Shown here: in pieces, positions 44,438 to 53,400 of the stretch | How the letters are laid out: each line of letters opens with the position of its first letter | Position numbering within the stretch: the stretch's first letter is position 1 | Assembly (NCBI GenBank): GCA_021162805.1 | Contig: JAGGXZ010000224.1 | Span: 1-64,000 of the forward strand | Source: Candidatus Poribacteria bacterium | GTDB taxonomy: Bacteria; Poribacteria; WGA-4E; B28-G17 | DNA: 64,000 nucleotides | Direction of reading: 5' to 3' | Made by a program: the position numbers and the translations under genes | The notes under the pieces: model-generated | What the model was told of the DNA's origin: nothing | Seen by the model: only the letters and a program-made list of their open reading frames with translations | Database searches by the model: none

Positions 44438-44540
44438 ACTGACGTGCATCGAGGCACGGTAAATGTAAAGCTCAGCAGGAGCAGGATGTTCGTTGATCCG
44501 GATACCCTGTTCCTGCGAAATCAACCAAGGGGGGAGAATC

Positions 44541-45290
44541 ATGAGGAAGATCAACATTCTTATCATCCTGGCGGTATTTACGATATGTGCCCTCGCATCG
44601 GCGCACGAACCGGGTTATGTCTATGAGGCGATGAGGACGAAAAGCCCTCCTAAGATCGATGGCAAGCTGGACGATATCGTCTGGAAGCTCGCACCGAGTG
44701 TGAGGCTGGAGAACATAAACACAGGGGGGAAGGTGAAGGAGGAGTATGTCAGCCTAGCATGGGCGGTATACGACGACACCTACATCTACGTCGCCTTCAA
44801 GAACGGAGAGCCGAATCCGAAGAAGATCACGACCGCTTCTCCGGGACACGATAAGAACGTTTGGAAGGACGATGAGAACGAACTCTTCATCGAGCCAAAC
44901 CATGCCGGATCAAAACCTTATTTCCACATCATGATAAACGCAGCCAACGTGACGCAGGACGATGAAAACGGTGGAGCGGAAAGCGCATGGGAGCCGAAGA
45001 GCTTGGAGAGCGCCACCTCCATAGGGGATACCTACTGGGTGCTGGAGCTGAAGATAGCCTTCACAGACCTCAAGGTGAATGAGACACCGGTTGGCAAGAC
45101 ATGGGGATGGAATTTCAACAGACATATCGTCTCCGGGGTGGATATCTGGACGGGATGGAGCGAGACAGGTCCCTCTTTCCACACGCCATCAAGGTTCGGC
45201 GATCTGATCTTCAGCGAAAAGGCGCTGAGCGTTTCCTCAAAGGATAAACTCGCCACATTATGGGGTGAGATAAAGATTAATCGCCGATAA
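44541..45290 (+). CDS. Secreted CBM9-like carbohydrate-binding domain protein
   Basis: A signal peptide spans residues 1-21 (INILIILAVFTICALASA). One CBM9-like beta-sandwich fills the rest: KIDGKLDDIVWKLAPSV, LAWAVYDDTYIYVAFKN, DDENELFIEPNH, VLELKIAFTDL and GWNFNRHIV. Such domains bind sugars but also occur alone in envelope proteins. ATG at 44541 follows GGGGGGAG and is chosen over GTG/ATG codons upstream in the same frame. Monocistronic by position: hairpins follow it and tmk has its own promoter. Confidence 0.8.
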   Translation: MRKINILIILAVFTICALASAHEPGYVYEAMRTKSPPKIDGKLDDIVWKLAPSVRLENINTGGKVKEEYVSLAWAVYDDTYIYVAFKNGEPNPKKITTASPGHDKNVWKDDENELFIEPNHAGSKPYFHIMINAANVTQDDENGGAESAWEPKSLESATSIGDTYWVLELKIAFTDLKVNETPVGKTWGWNFNRHIVSGVDIWTGWSETGPSFHTPSRFGDLIFSEKALSVSSKDKLATLWGEIKINRR

Positions 45291-45310
45291 TCAATGAGAG
45301 ACACAATCAG

Positions 45311-45332
45311 GGGGCGCGAACCACAGCGCCCC
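45311..45332 (+). terminator. GC-rich hairpin after the CBM9 gene
   Basis: GGGGCGC, an 8-base loop, GCGCCCC, then TTG. A stem without a good T run, so only a possible terminator. It lies 20 bases after the stop codon. Confidence 0.35.
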
Positions 45333-45392
45333 TTGAAGGGTGATCTCGCTGGAAGATCTTCTCCTACCCTGTGACCCCCTCCCACCTCTAAT

Positions 45393-45436
45393 ATTGCGTT
45401 ACTTGCGTGCTCTTTCTTTCACGCAACGAACGCAAT
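45393..45436. repeat. Imperfect inverted repeat of GCGTT/AACGC units
   Basis: Left arm ATTGCGTTACTTGCGTG pairs with the right arm 45420-45436 at 15 of 17 positions, and further AACGC units follow to 45458. It occupies the 338-base gap before tmk and looks like another dispersed foldback repeat. Confidence 0.6.
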
Positions 45437-45562
45437 AACGCATAACGCGGGAACGCAAGATGGTGTACACAGACTGCCTTTCATCCCACCCTTAAAAGGA
45501 TGGGCTTTCCCGGCGGCTCTCGTAAATCTACATAGGGAATTTCTGTATGTTCCAGGGCAAAA

Positions 45563-45592
45563 TTGCAATTTCCTCGCCCTTTATGATATAAT
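45563..45592 (+). promoter_or_regulatory. Promoter of the tmk-holB-ricT-metG-tatD cluster
   Basis: TTGCAA at 45563-45568, an 18-bp spacer, TATAAT at 45587-45592, about 30 bases before the tmk ATG. Confidence 0.55.
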
Positions 45593-45628
45593 GAAGCCGT
45601 AGAAACCAAGAGATTTAAAGGCAAACGC

Positions 45629-46243
45629 ATGTTCATCACCTTCGAGGGAATAGAAGGTTCAGGTAAATCCACACAGGCCAAGTTACTGGTCGAATATCTC
45701 AGGGGAAAGGGATTAAACGTAATCCTGACTCGCGAGCCAGGGGGGGTGGAGCTTTCGGAGAGGATACGATCCATACTGATAGAGACGGGCCTGGATATAT
45801 CCCCCCGAGCGGAGCTATTGCTGTTTTTGGCCTCACGGGCACAGCACACTGACGAGCTGATCCGCCCTTCCCTACAGAAGGGACATATAGTGGTGTGTGA
45901 TAGGTATATCGATGCATCGGTGGCATATCAAGGCTACGGGAGGGGATTATCTATCGAGATGATAAAAAGGCTCAACGACTGGGCCACGGGCGGAATTCGG
46001 CCGAACCTGACGGTTCTCCTAGACCTGTCTCCCGAAGAGGGATTGAAAAGGGTGAGGACATCGAAAAAAACGGACAGAATTGAGGGAGAGAATTTGGAGT
46101 TTCACAGGCGGGTCAGAGAAGGATATCTGGAGATAGCCCGATCCGATCCCGATAGGTTTCTCGTTCTGGATGCTACCAGGAGCATGGAGGAAATCCAACG
46201 CTTCATAAGGGAGGCGGTCGAGGCGTGTTTAAAGACGTCATAG
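45629..46243 (+). CDS. tmk: Thymidylate kinase
   Basis: Phosphorylates dTMP to dTDP for DNA synthesis. P-loop FEGIEGSGKSTQAK at the N-terminus, the dTMP-binding REPGGVELSERIR, the DRYIDASVAYQGYGRG motif, and a LID region (LKRVRTSKKTDRIEGE). Length 204 residues. It overlaps holB by 19 bases. Confidence 0.95.
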   Translation: MFITFEGIEGSGKSTQAKLLVEYLRGKGLNVILTREPGGVELSERIRSILIETGLDISPRAELLLFLASRAQHTDELIRPSLQKGHIVVCDRYIDASVAYQGYGRGLSIEMIKRLNDWATGGIRPNLTVLLDLSPEEGLKRVRTSKKTDRIEGENLEFHRRVREGYLEIARSDPDRFLVLDATRSMEEIQRFIREAVEACLKTS

Positions 46244-47187
46244 GACATGGAAGAATAATAGAGATGTTAAGGTCACAGATCAGGGCGGGGAAGGTGGCAG
46301 GCGCCTATCTCTTCGCCGGTCCGGAGGGAGTCGGCAAACGCCTCGTAGCCGTGACCTTCGCCAAGGCCCTGAACTGCCTCCAGCTTCCCGATGATTCGTG
46401 CGATTCCTGTATCTCCTGCAGGAAGGTAGATGATGGCAACCATCCTGACGTCCAGGTGATAAAGCCGTCCGGCAACTGGCTGAAGATAGATCAGATAAGG
46501 GCGATGCAGAGGCGAGCCTCCTTCAGGGCGATGGAGGGGAGGTATAAGGTCTTTATTCTGTTAAAGGCTGATAGGATGACCGATGAGGCGGCGAACAGCA
46601 TGCTCAAAACCCTTGAGGAGCCCCCCTCGGATACGGTCTTCATATTGGTGGCGACGGACATGAGCATGATCCTGCCCACCATTCTCTCCAGATGCCAACT
46701 GTTCAGATTCCACCGTATACCTCGCGAGACGATCAGTAAGGCCCTTCAGGAGAGGTTTCTGATCGGCGAGGCGACGGCCTCCAGGATAGCGCTTCTATGT
46801 GGGGGTAGGATCGAGAAAGCTCTAAAAATGGCTGAAAATCCCGGTTCGATCGAGGATGAGGAGATCCCCAAGGTGCTCAGGGGAATGGAGATTTTAGAGA
46901 TCTTTAAGATGGCCGATGAGCTGAGCTCCAACCCCGAAAAGCTGGACTGGTTGCTTACGTGGTACAGGGATCTGATGCTCGTCAAAGAGGGGGTCACGTC
47001 TGATAAGCTCACCCACCCGGAAAGCTGGGAGGAGCTGAAGGAGATCTCCAAGAAGATCCCCAGAGGACGCATATTGGAAGCGATGCGAGAGATTATGCTC
47101 ACCCGCGACATGATCCAACATAACATCAACGCCATGCTCGCCATGGAGGTCCTATGTCTCAGGCTGAGGGGGATAGGGGATGTTTAA
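46225..47187 (+). CDS. holB: DNA polymerase III subunit delta'
   Basis: Clamp-loader subunit. MFKDVIGHGRIIEMLRSQ, the degenerate Walker A GPEGVGKR, four zinc-binding cysteines in LNCLQ, then DDSCDSCISCRK, the sensor and Walker B region ILLKADRMTDEAANSMLKTLE, and ILSRCQLFRF. GTG start at 46225 inside the end of tmk. The tmk-holB-ricT order is conserved in many bacteria, which supports the call. Confidence 0.92.
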   Translation: MFKDVIGHGRIIEMLRSQIRAGKVAGAYLFAGPEGVGKRLVAVTFAKALNCLQLPDDSCDSCISCRKVDDGNHPDVQVIKPSGNWLKIDQIRAMQRRASFRAMEGRYKVFILLKADRMTDEAANSMLKTLEEPPSDTVFILVATDMSMILPTILSRCQLFRFHRIPRETISKALQERFLIGEATASRIALLCGGRIEKALKMAENPGSIEDEEIPKVLRGMEILEIFKMADELSSNPEKLDWLLTWYRDLMLVKEGVTSDKLTHPESWEELKEISKKIPRGRILEAMREIMLTRDMIQHNINAMLAMEVLCLRLRGIGDV

Positions 47188-48025
47188 AAGGAATGAGGGG
47201 ATAAAGATAGCCAAGATAAGGGTGCCTGAGGAATACTCGACCTATTTCGAAATCGGTGAGTGTGAAGTGCACGTGGGAAACTGGTATGTCGTTGAAAGCC
47301 CCTATGGGGGAGATGTCGGGGAGGCGCTCTGGAAGTTGACGATACCCAGGTCCTCCGTCCGCGGCAGGGCGCTTAAAGTGCTCAGGGAAGCGACGGACGA
47401 GGATCTGATAATGGCTCACGAAAACAGGGTGAGCGAGAAAAGGGCATTTAAGATCTGCCTTCAGAAGATCAAAGAGCACAACCTGCCGATGAAGCTATCG
47501 AGGGTGAAATACACGTTTGACGGCGATAAAATCCTCTTCTTCTTTACGGCGGATGGGAGGGTGGATTTCAGGGAACTGGTCAGGGACCTGGCCAGAACCT
47601 TTAGGAAACGAATAGAGCTTATACAGATCGGGGTAAGGGACGAGGCCAAGCTCTTGGGTGGATGCGGCGTTTGCGGGAGACCCCTTTGCTGCTCCTTATT
47701 CATGGATCAGTTCAAGGCGGTTAACATCAAAATGGCGAAAAATCAGGATCTCAGCCTCATACCGTCCAAGATATCGGGGCTGTGCGGCAGATTGTTCTGC
47801 TGCCTTAGATTCGAGGACAACTGGTACTGTGATGTCAAAAGATCCCTCCCTCGACAGGGCGAAGTGGTCAAAACGCCCTACGGCGTCGGGGAGGTACTGG
47901 AGGTTGACATCTTCAGGGAGACCCTTAAGATCAGGCTTGAGGACGAAACCGAGGTCAAAATAGAGGCCTCGGAAGCGATCAGGGGAAAATGGAGATATAA
48001 TCCGAGGAGATTGGAAGATGAATAG
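47180..48025 (+). CDS. ricT: PSP1-domain protein RicT/YaaT family
   Basis: The PSP1 domain with its cysteine motifs is intact: LLGGCGVCGRPLCCSLFM, then ISGLCGRLFCCLRFED; in B. subtilis RicT such cysteines hold Fe-S clusters in the RicAFT complex that influences RNA maturation. VKYTFDGDKILFFFTADGR is the conserved core strand. Here a short C-terminal KOW-like segment follows (GEVVKTPYGVGEVLEVD). No RicA or RicF gene is seen in the window. Placed between holB and metG, overlapping both by 8 bases. Confidence 0.88.
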   Translation: MFKRNEGIKIAKIRVPEEYSTYFEIGECEVHVGNWYVVESPYGGDVGEALWKLTIPRSSVRGRALKVLREATDEDLIMAHENRVSEKRAFKICLQKIKEHNLPMKLSRVKYTFDGDKILFFFTADGRVDFRELVRDLARTFRKRIELIQIGVRDEAKLLGGCGVCGRPLCCSLFMDQFKAVNIKMAKNQDLSLIPSKISGLCGRLFCCLRFEDNWYCDVKRSLPRQGEVVKTPYGVGEVLEVDIFRETLKIRLEDETEVKIEASEAIRGKWRYNPRRLEDE

Positions 48026-49904
48026 AGGAAAGTTCTACATCACAACGCCTATCTACTACGTCAACGCTCGACCGCACATAGGGCATGCATATACCACAAT
48101 GGCGGCCGATATCGTCGCGAGACATCATAGATTAAAAGGCGATGACGTGTTCTTCCTCACAGGGACGGACGAACATGGACAGAATATCCAGCGCACGGCC
48201 GAGGAACACGGCATGCCCGAAAAGCAGTACTGCGACATGATCGCCGAGGAGTTCAAAAGGCTCTGGAAGAAGTTGAGCATTTCCAACGATTATTTCGTCA
48301 GAACCACGGACGAAAGACATATCAAGGCCGCGCAGAAGTTCTTTGAGGCGGTCTATAAATCCGGGGATATCTACAAGGGACATTATGAGGGGTGGTACTG
48401 CTCCAGGTGTGAGAGGTTTTATCTGGAAAAGGAGCTACAGGACGGAAAATGCCCCATACACGATATGCCGGTCGAATGGATCAAGGAGGAGAACTACTTC
48501 TTCGCCTTGTCGAAGTATAGGAATAAGCTGCTCAGACACATCGAGGAGAATCCCGATTTCATCCAGCCCGAATCCAGGCGTAACGAGGTTTTAAGCGTCC
48601 TGAGGGAGGGGCTGGAGGACATCAGCATATCACGTTCCACCGTTCGATGGGGCATACCGCTCCCCGTAGATCCCTCACAGACCATGTATGTCTGGATGGA
48701 CGCGCTTTGTAACTATATCTCCGCCATCGGATACGGCGATGACCCTGAGACCTTCCGCAAGTACTGGCCCGCCGATCTGCATCTGATAGGCAAGGAGATA
48801 ATAAGGTTCCACGTGATCATCTGGCCCGCACTGTTGATGTCGGCAGGGCTCCCTCTACCTGAAAGGATCTTCGCCCACGGGTGGCTGACCAAGGACGGGA
48901 AGAAGCTCAGCAAAAGCACCGGAAACGTTATAGATATAGACGAGCTGGTGGACAGGTTCGGCGTCGACCCTGTCAGATACTTCTTCATGAGGGAGTTCAG
49001 CTTCGGCAAGGACGGCGATTACACCGATAGCGCCTTTATAACCCGCTATAACGCGGACCTTGCAAACGACCTGGGCAACCTGGTTAATCGAACGGTGAAT
49101 CTCGCCCGCAGGTTCTTCCAATCCGTTCCCCCTAACGATCACCCCGGGGAACATGATGAAGAGATAATCGGAATGGCGATCGAGGCGCATCGTCGATCCT
49201 CAAAGCAACTGGACGATCTGGCCTTCGATGAGGCCCTGGAGACGATCTGGCAGTTCATACGAAGGCTGAACAAATACGTCCAGCAGACCGAGGCGTGGCG
49301 GCTGGCTCAGAATGAAGATACAAAGGGGCGAGCAGGGACGATCATATATAACTGTCTCGAAGGACTGAGGTTCATATCGGTGATGATATACCCCTTCATG
49401 CCCGAATCGGCCCTGAGGATAAGGGAGCAGATCGGATTAAAGGGGCTGGACGAGGATTACAGCTCGCTCGAATCCTGGGGAGCTCTTAAACCGGGCACGC
49501 CCCTCGGGAAACCGGAGCCGATTTTCCCGAGGATCAAGGCTGAAAAGGCGAAAAAGGCAAAAGGGCAGCCTAAAAAGGAGGAGCTCATAACGATAGACGA
49601 CTTCCGTAAGCTCGATCTGAGGGTGGCCGAGGTTTTGGAGGCCGAAAAGGTCGAAGGGACAGATAAGCTCCTGAGGCTCGTCGTCAACATCGGCCATGAG
49701 AAAAGGCAGATCGTGGCCGGAATCGCCGAGTATTATTCGCCCCAGGAGCTCATAGGGATGAAGATCATCATGGTGGCGAACCTGAAGCCGGCCACCATCC
49801 GTGGGATCGAATCGCAGGGGATGATCCTAGCAGCCGTAGGCAAGAGGGGATGTGCGGTGGCCACCGTCGATAGAGAGGTGCCCACAGGCACCAGGGTGAG
49901 GTGA
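48018..49904 (+). CDS. metG: Methionyl-tRNA synthetase with C-terminal tRNA-binding domain
   Basis: Charges tRNA with methionine. HIGH-type motif PHIGHAYTT (residues 20-23 HIGH) and KMSKS-type motif KKLSKSTGN near 296. The connective peptide has CSRCERFYLEKELQDGKCP as a reduced zinc site. Residues about 525-628 form the EMAP/Trbp111-like tRNA-binding domain (FRKLDLRVAEVLEAEKVEG, ANLKPATIRGIESQGMILAA) after a lysine-rich linker. Length 628 residues. It overlaps ricT by 8 bases. Confidence 0.95.
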   Translation: MNRGKFYITTPIYYVNARPHIGHAYTTMAADIVARHHRLKGDDVFFLTGTDEHGQNIQRTAEEHGMPEKQYCDMIAEEFKRLWKKLSISNDYFVRTTDERHIKAAQKFFEAVYKSGDIYKGHYEGWYCSRCERFYLEKELQDGKCPIHDMPVEWIKEENYFFALSKYRNKLLRHIEENPDFIQPESRRNEVLSVLREGLEDISISRSTVRWGIPLPVDPSQTMYVWMDALCNYISAIGYGDDPETFRKYWPADLHLIGKEIIRFHVIIWPALLMSAGLPLPERIFAHGWLTKDGKKLSKSTGNVIDIDELVDRFGVDPVRYFFMREFSFGKDGDYTDSAFITRYNADLANDLGNLVNRTVNLARRFFQSVPPNDHPGEHDEEIIGMAIEAHRRSSKQLDDLAFDEALETIWQFIRRLNKYVQQTEAWRLAQNEDTKGRAGTIIYNCLEGLRFISVMIYPFMPESALRIREQIGLKGLDEDYSSLESWGALKPGTPLGKPEPIFPRIKAEKAKKAKGQPKKEELITIDDFRKLDLRVAEVLEAEKVEGTDKLLRLVVNIGHEKRQIVAGIAEYYSPQELIGMKIIMVANLKPATIRGIESQGMILAAVGKRGCAVATVDREVPTGTRVR

Positions 49905-49907
49905 TCT

Positions 49908-50696
49908 ATGAGCGGCGCCCTCGTGGATACACACTGCCATCTACAACTCGATGATTATAGAGACGATCTCCATGAGGTGCTCAAACGGGCAAGGGAGGCC
50001 AATGTGGTGAGGATGATAGCGGTCGGATTCAACCTCCAAACAAGCCGTCTTGCCGTGGAGCTGGCCTCCCGATTCGAACAGATCTACGCCACGGTCGGCG
50101 TTCATCCCCATGACGCCAAAGAATTCAACGAGAGGACGATCGACGAGCTCAGGAAATTGGCTCGAAGGGAGAAGGTGGTGGCGATCGGTGAGATAGGGCT
50201 CGACTACTACAGGAACCTCTCGCCGAGGGAAAAACAGAGATATGCCTTTGAAAGACAGCTGGAGCTCGCGGGAGAGCTGGGGCTGCCGGTGGTGATCCAC
50301 GATAGGGACGCTCATGAGGATGTGGCGATAACGCTCGAACGGTATATAAACGTGTTCAAGGTGAACATCTCGGGGGTGATGCACTGCTTTTCGGGCGATT
50401 GGAAATTGGCCAAAAGATGTCTGGACGTTGGATTTTACATATCGATAGCGGGGCCGGTGACCTATCCGAACTCGGCCGATCTGAGACAAGTCGCCTCCAA
50501 GGTGCCGATCGATAGGGTTCTCGTGGAGACCGATTCCCCTTGGCTCGCACCACAACACAGGAGGGGTAGACGGAATGAGCCGGCCTATGTGAAATTCGTC
50601 GCCAGGAAGGTGGCCGAGCTGAGGAGAATGCCGTTCGGAAAACTCGCCGATATCACCACGCAAAACGCCGTTAAGCTTTTCGGAATCCAGATCTGA
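49908..50696 (+). CDS. tatD: TatD-family metal-dependent DNase
   Basis: TIM-barrel hydrolase. Metal ligands are seen in VDTHCHLQLDDY, IGEIGLDYYRN, VVIHDRDAHED, VMHCFSGDW and LVETDSPWLAP, with GVHPHDAKEF. Length 262 residues. Three bases after metG, the same neighbour as in B. subtilis (metS-yabD). Probably acts in DNA repair or turnover. Confidence 0.93.
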   Translation: MSGALVDTHCHLQLDDYRDDLHEVLKRAREANVVRMIAVGFNLQTSRLAVELASRFEQIYATVGVHPHDAKEFNERTIDELRKLARREKVVAIGEIGLDYYRNLSPREKQRYAFERQLELAGELGLPVVIHDRDAHEDVAITLERYINVFKVNISGVMHCFSGDWKLAKRCLDVGFYISIAGPVTYPNSADLRQVASKVPIDRVLVETDSPWLAPQHRRGRRNEPAYVKFVARKVAELRRMPFGKLADITTQNAVKLFGIQI

Positions 50697-50710
50697 AACG
50701 AGGTGAGGTT

Positions 50711-51661
50711 ATGTCGAAGATCTTCCCCTTGATCCTTATCGTTTTCGCCCTCATGTTTGTCTCGACTTCGGAGGGCGCTTTTCAGGATGTGGATTTTGAT
50801 GCCAGAAGCGCGGGCATGGGCGGGGCGCCTGGGCTTGTGGACGGGGGGCTTACGGCCGCCTCGAACAACGTCGCCGCCTTGGGCTTCGCCGATGATATCC
50901 AGATCGGGCTGACCCACTCCTCCATTTTCGCCGATCTGGTTCGGGCGGAGTTCATCGGGATATCCCTGCCGTTTGGGAAGCTCGCCTCCCTTGGACTATG
51001 GGGTTCGATCTTGGGAGATGCCAAGGGGGTATATTCGGAGAGGATGATCTCGGTCGGATACGCCGTTAAACCCGCCTCCAATCTTGCCCTTGGACTGGCG
51101 GTGAAGTTTCTGAGGACGGGTTATGATCTCGAGGACGAGGCTATCAAGGCCAACCCCTATTTCTCAAAGACATCCGCCTCCGCTTTCACGGGTGATATCG
51201 GTGTGGCGGTCAATCCGTCTGAAGGGCTTTTCATCGGCATCTCGCTGCAGAACGTGATCCCGACCGACGTTTCGGTCTCCTCCTCGGGTGAGGATCAGGT
51301 GCCCGTCATCGCCCGCGCCTCGATCTCTTATAAGTTCTCCTCCATAGCCTCGGGGGTGCAGCAGGAGTTCATAGGGAAGCTGCTCTCCAGAAGCCAGGGG
51401 AACTTTGAGCTTTCGCAGCGATCCAACGATACAACGATAAGGCTGGGTGTGGAGTCATGGCCGAGCGATATGCTGGCCGTCAGGTTCGGATACGCCTACT
51501 GCGGGGGCAAACTGCAGGGGGGAACTATCTTCTCCTTGGGAGGAGGATTGAATTTGAAACTGGGAGGTGTGAGGTTGACCCTGGATTACGCCTATCAGAC
51601 AGTTATCGGGGACCTGGTGGACAACACCTCCCACAGGATATCATCAACTTTCATCTTCTAA
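50711..51661 (+). CDS. PorV/PorQ-like outer-membrane protein
   Basis: A signal peptide (residues 1-22) is followed by FDARSAGMGGAPGLVDGGLT and ASNNVAALGFADDIQIGLTH, the plug-like start of PorV/PorQ and FadL-like barrels. Many strand-length alternations follow, ending in HRISSTFIF with a terminal Phe. In type IX secretion, PorV carries cargo to the sortase. The next gene encodes a protein with a sorting-type C-terminal domain, so the two may be a shuttle and its cargo. Length 316 residues. Confidence 0.75.
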   Translation: MSKIFPLILIVFALMFVSTSEGAFQDVDFDARSAGMGGAPGLVDGGLTAASNNVAALGFADDIQIGLTHSSIFADLVRAEFIGISLPFGKLASLGLWGSILGDAKGVYSERMISVGYAVKPASNLALGLAVKFLRTGYDLEDEAIKANPYFSKTSASAFTGDIGVAVNPSEGLFIGISLQNVIPTDVSVSSSGEDQVPVIARASISYKFSSIASGVQQEFIGKLLSRSQGNFELSQRSNDTTIRLGVESWPSDMLAVRFGYAYCGGKLQGGTIFSLGGGLNLKLGGVRLTLDYAYQTVIGDLVDNTSHRISSTFIF

Positions 51662-51673
51662 CGGAGGGGAAGG

Positions 51674-53059
51674 GTGAAAGGGCTGATATTTGCAATTCCG
51701 ATCTTTCTGGCGATATCGTCCCTCTCTCTTGGCGCCGTCAGCTCAACCGGTGAGATAAACGTAGAGGGGAACGATGAGGGGGTGGTATTCGCCAGCTCAA
51801 GTGCCGTTATGACGGTCGCTCTCATCATAGACAGATCTCAGGCTGAACCGGGCGAGGAGATCAAGACGATTCAGATCTTTATCCCGGCGGGGTTCACCGT
51901 CAAGTCTGATTACCTAAAATCGGTCAAACTCAACGGCAAGGAGATCAAAGGCGTTAAGGCCATCGCGGACGATATCTCGTTGAGGGTGATTCTGCCGGAG
52001 CTGATAACGGACGTCAACACATATGCCGAGATCTCATTTAAGGTCGAGACCCCGCCGCATGAGCTTCCGCAGAGGGTTGTGTTTGATGTGTTATTGTTGA
52101 ATTTCGAGGATAAACCCATAGGGGAGTTCGTCAAACCCGGCAATGCCGACGGCAGGGATAACAACGACAGCTTCGCCGTCGCCGTTAAACCCAACATCCC
52201 TCCGCCGCCGCCCGCCGATTTCAACGCTCAGCTCGATCTCAGGGGTGAGAACGATGTCCTGCTTACCTGGAGACGATCCGATGACCCGGATGTCCGCGGA
52301 TATTACGTCTATCGGGACGGCGAGAAGATAGCTCAGGTGCCGAACCCGAAAAGCGAGAAGGTTGAGTGGAAGGAGATTAACGTTCCCCCCGGGAGACATA
52401 TATACCATGTCGAAGCGTTCAAGACGGAGCTGATACGCTCTCAGCCTTCCAACAAGGTCGAGCTGATCGTCAAGGAGGATACCTCCCCGCCATATCCACC
52501 CGCTGACTTCAAGATAAAGGAGTCAAGGGATGGGTTCGAGATATACTGGTCCGCCAGTCGATCGGAGGACGTGGTCAGATATAACCTCTACTTTGGAACC
52601 TCCAGATCAGACCTGCAGATCATAACCTCCCTTGAAAGATCCCAGATCGGCGATGAGGAGGGATACAAGTATTTCCACACCCCACCACGTCATGTTAAAT
52701 CCTTCGTCTTCGCTGTCGAGGCTGTCGACGAGGTGGGGCTGAGGTCGCAGAGGCTGTTCCAGGAGAGACACGCTCTGCTCGAGCCGTATCCCAACCCGTT
52801 CACGCCTCTTTCATCCGATCCGGCCTTCAATAAGGTGATCTTCTCGGCAGCGGCCATCGAAGGGGCTGAGGGGGAGTTCTCGGTGAAGATCTTTGACCTC
52901 AGGGGCAGATTGATCGTCGAGCTTAAGGATGAAACGGGCGAGGGGAGAGTCTCATGGGACGGCAAGGTGAACGGACAGGTGGTTGAAAGCGGCATATACA
53001 TCTATCAAATCAGAGTCGGCGATCAGTACAAGGTCGGGACGATAATTTTGGCCAAGTGA
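51674..53059 (+). CDS. Secreted FN3 protein with type IX-like C-terminal sorting domain
   Basis: A signal peptide (residues 1-20) precedes a beta domain of about 130 residues (cohesin-like, ALIIDRSQAEPGEEIKTIQI) and a PPPPPADF linker. Two fibronectin III domains follow at about 178-268 and 273-368 (DVLLTWRRSDDPDVRGYYVY; FEIYWSASRSEDVVRYNLYF). The C-terminal 90 residues are a FlgD/T9SS type A-like domain: LEPYPNPFTP, KIFDLRGRLI, WDGKVNGQVVESGIYIYQI. GTG start at 51674 behind GGAGGGG. Probably exported across the outer membrane. Confidence 0.8.
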   Translation: MKGLIFAIPIFLAISSLSLGAVSSTGEINVEGNDEGVVFASSSAVMTVALIIDRSQAEPGEEIKTIQIFIPAGFTVKSDYLKSVKLNGKEIKGVKAIADDISLRVILPELITDVNTYAEISFKVETPPHELPQRVVFDVLLLNFEDKPIGEFVKPGNADGRDNNDSFAVAVKPNIPPPPPADFNAQLDLRGENDVLLTWRRSDDPDVRGYYVYRDGEKIAQVPNPKSEKVEWKEINVPPGRHIYHVEAFKTELIRSQPSNKVELIVKEDTSPPYPPADFKIKESRDGFEIYWSASRSEDVVRYNLYFGTSRSDLQIITSLERSQIGDEEGYKYFHTPPRHVKSFVFAVEAVDEVGLRSQRLFQERHALLEPYPNPFTPLSSDPAFNKVIFSAAAIEGAEGEFSVKIFDLRGRLIVELKDETGEGRVSWDGKVNGQVVESGIYIYQIRVGDQYKVGTIILAK

Positions 53060-53081
53060 AAGGAGCAGAGGAGATGATACG

Positions 53082-53312
53082 ATGTTCTTCAGGAGACGGG
53101 GTGAGAATCAGGGGGAGGGGTGGAAGGCCTTCGGGGAGATGAGCACCATAGGGATGGTGCTCGTCGTCTCCACGGTCATAGGGTTTCTGATAGGCAGATA
53201 CATCGGCGTTAAGCTCGGCGAGGAGACCCTGGGGGCTGTGATCGGAACGATCCTGGGGGCAGGAGCGGGATTCCTCGAGATGTTCAGGATGGCGAATAAA
53301 TACCTGAGATGA
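53082..53312 (+). CDS. AtpZ/AtpI-like small membrane protein
   Basis: 76 residues with two membrane helices separated by a short charged loop (MVLVVSTVIGFLIGRYIG, then GAVIGTILGAGAGFLEMF), the AtpZ/AtpI pattern. Such proteins assist F-type ATP synthase assembly or magnesium handling and normally sit at the head of the atp operon. No ATP synthase gene is nearby, so this copy is an orphan or the operon lies elsewhere. Confidence 0.75.
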   Translation: MFFRRRGENQGEGWKAFGEMSTIGMVLVVSTVIGFLIGRYIGVKLGEETLGAVIGTILGAGAGFLEMFRMANKYLR

Positions 53313-53400
53313 AACGATGTCCGCCGTCTCTTCACCGCTGACGGCGATCCTCAGTATGCTGATGGCTCATGGGTAAGCTTTTTTGACCCTTTTTCAGGGT

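Noticed and set aside
53082-53312. Head of an ATP synthase operon
   Set aside because: Only the AtpZ/AtpI-like gene is present; the next genes are hypE/hypD on the other strand.
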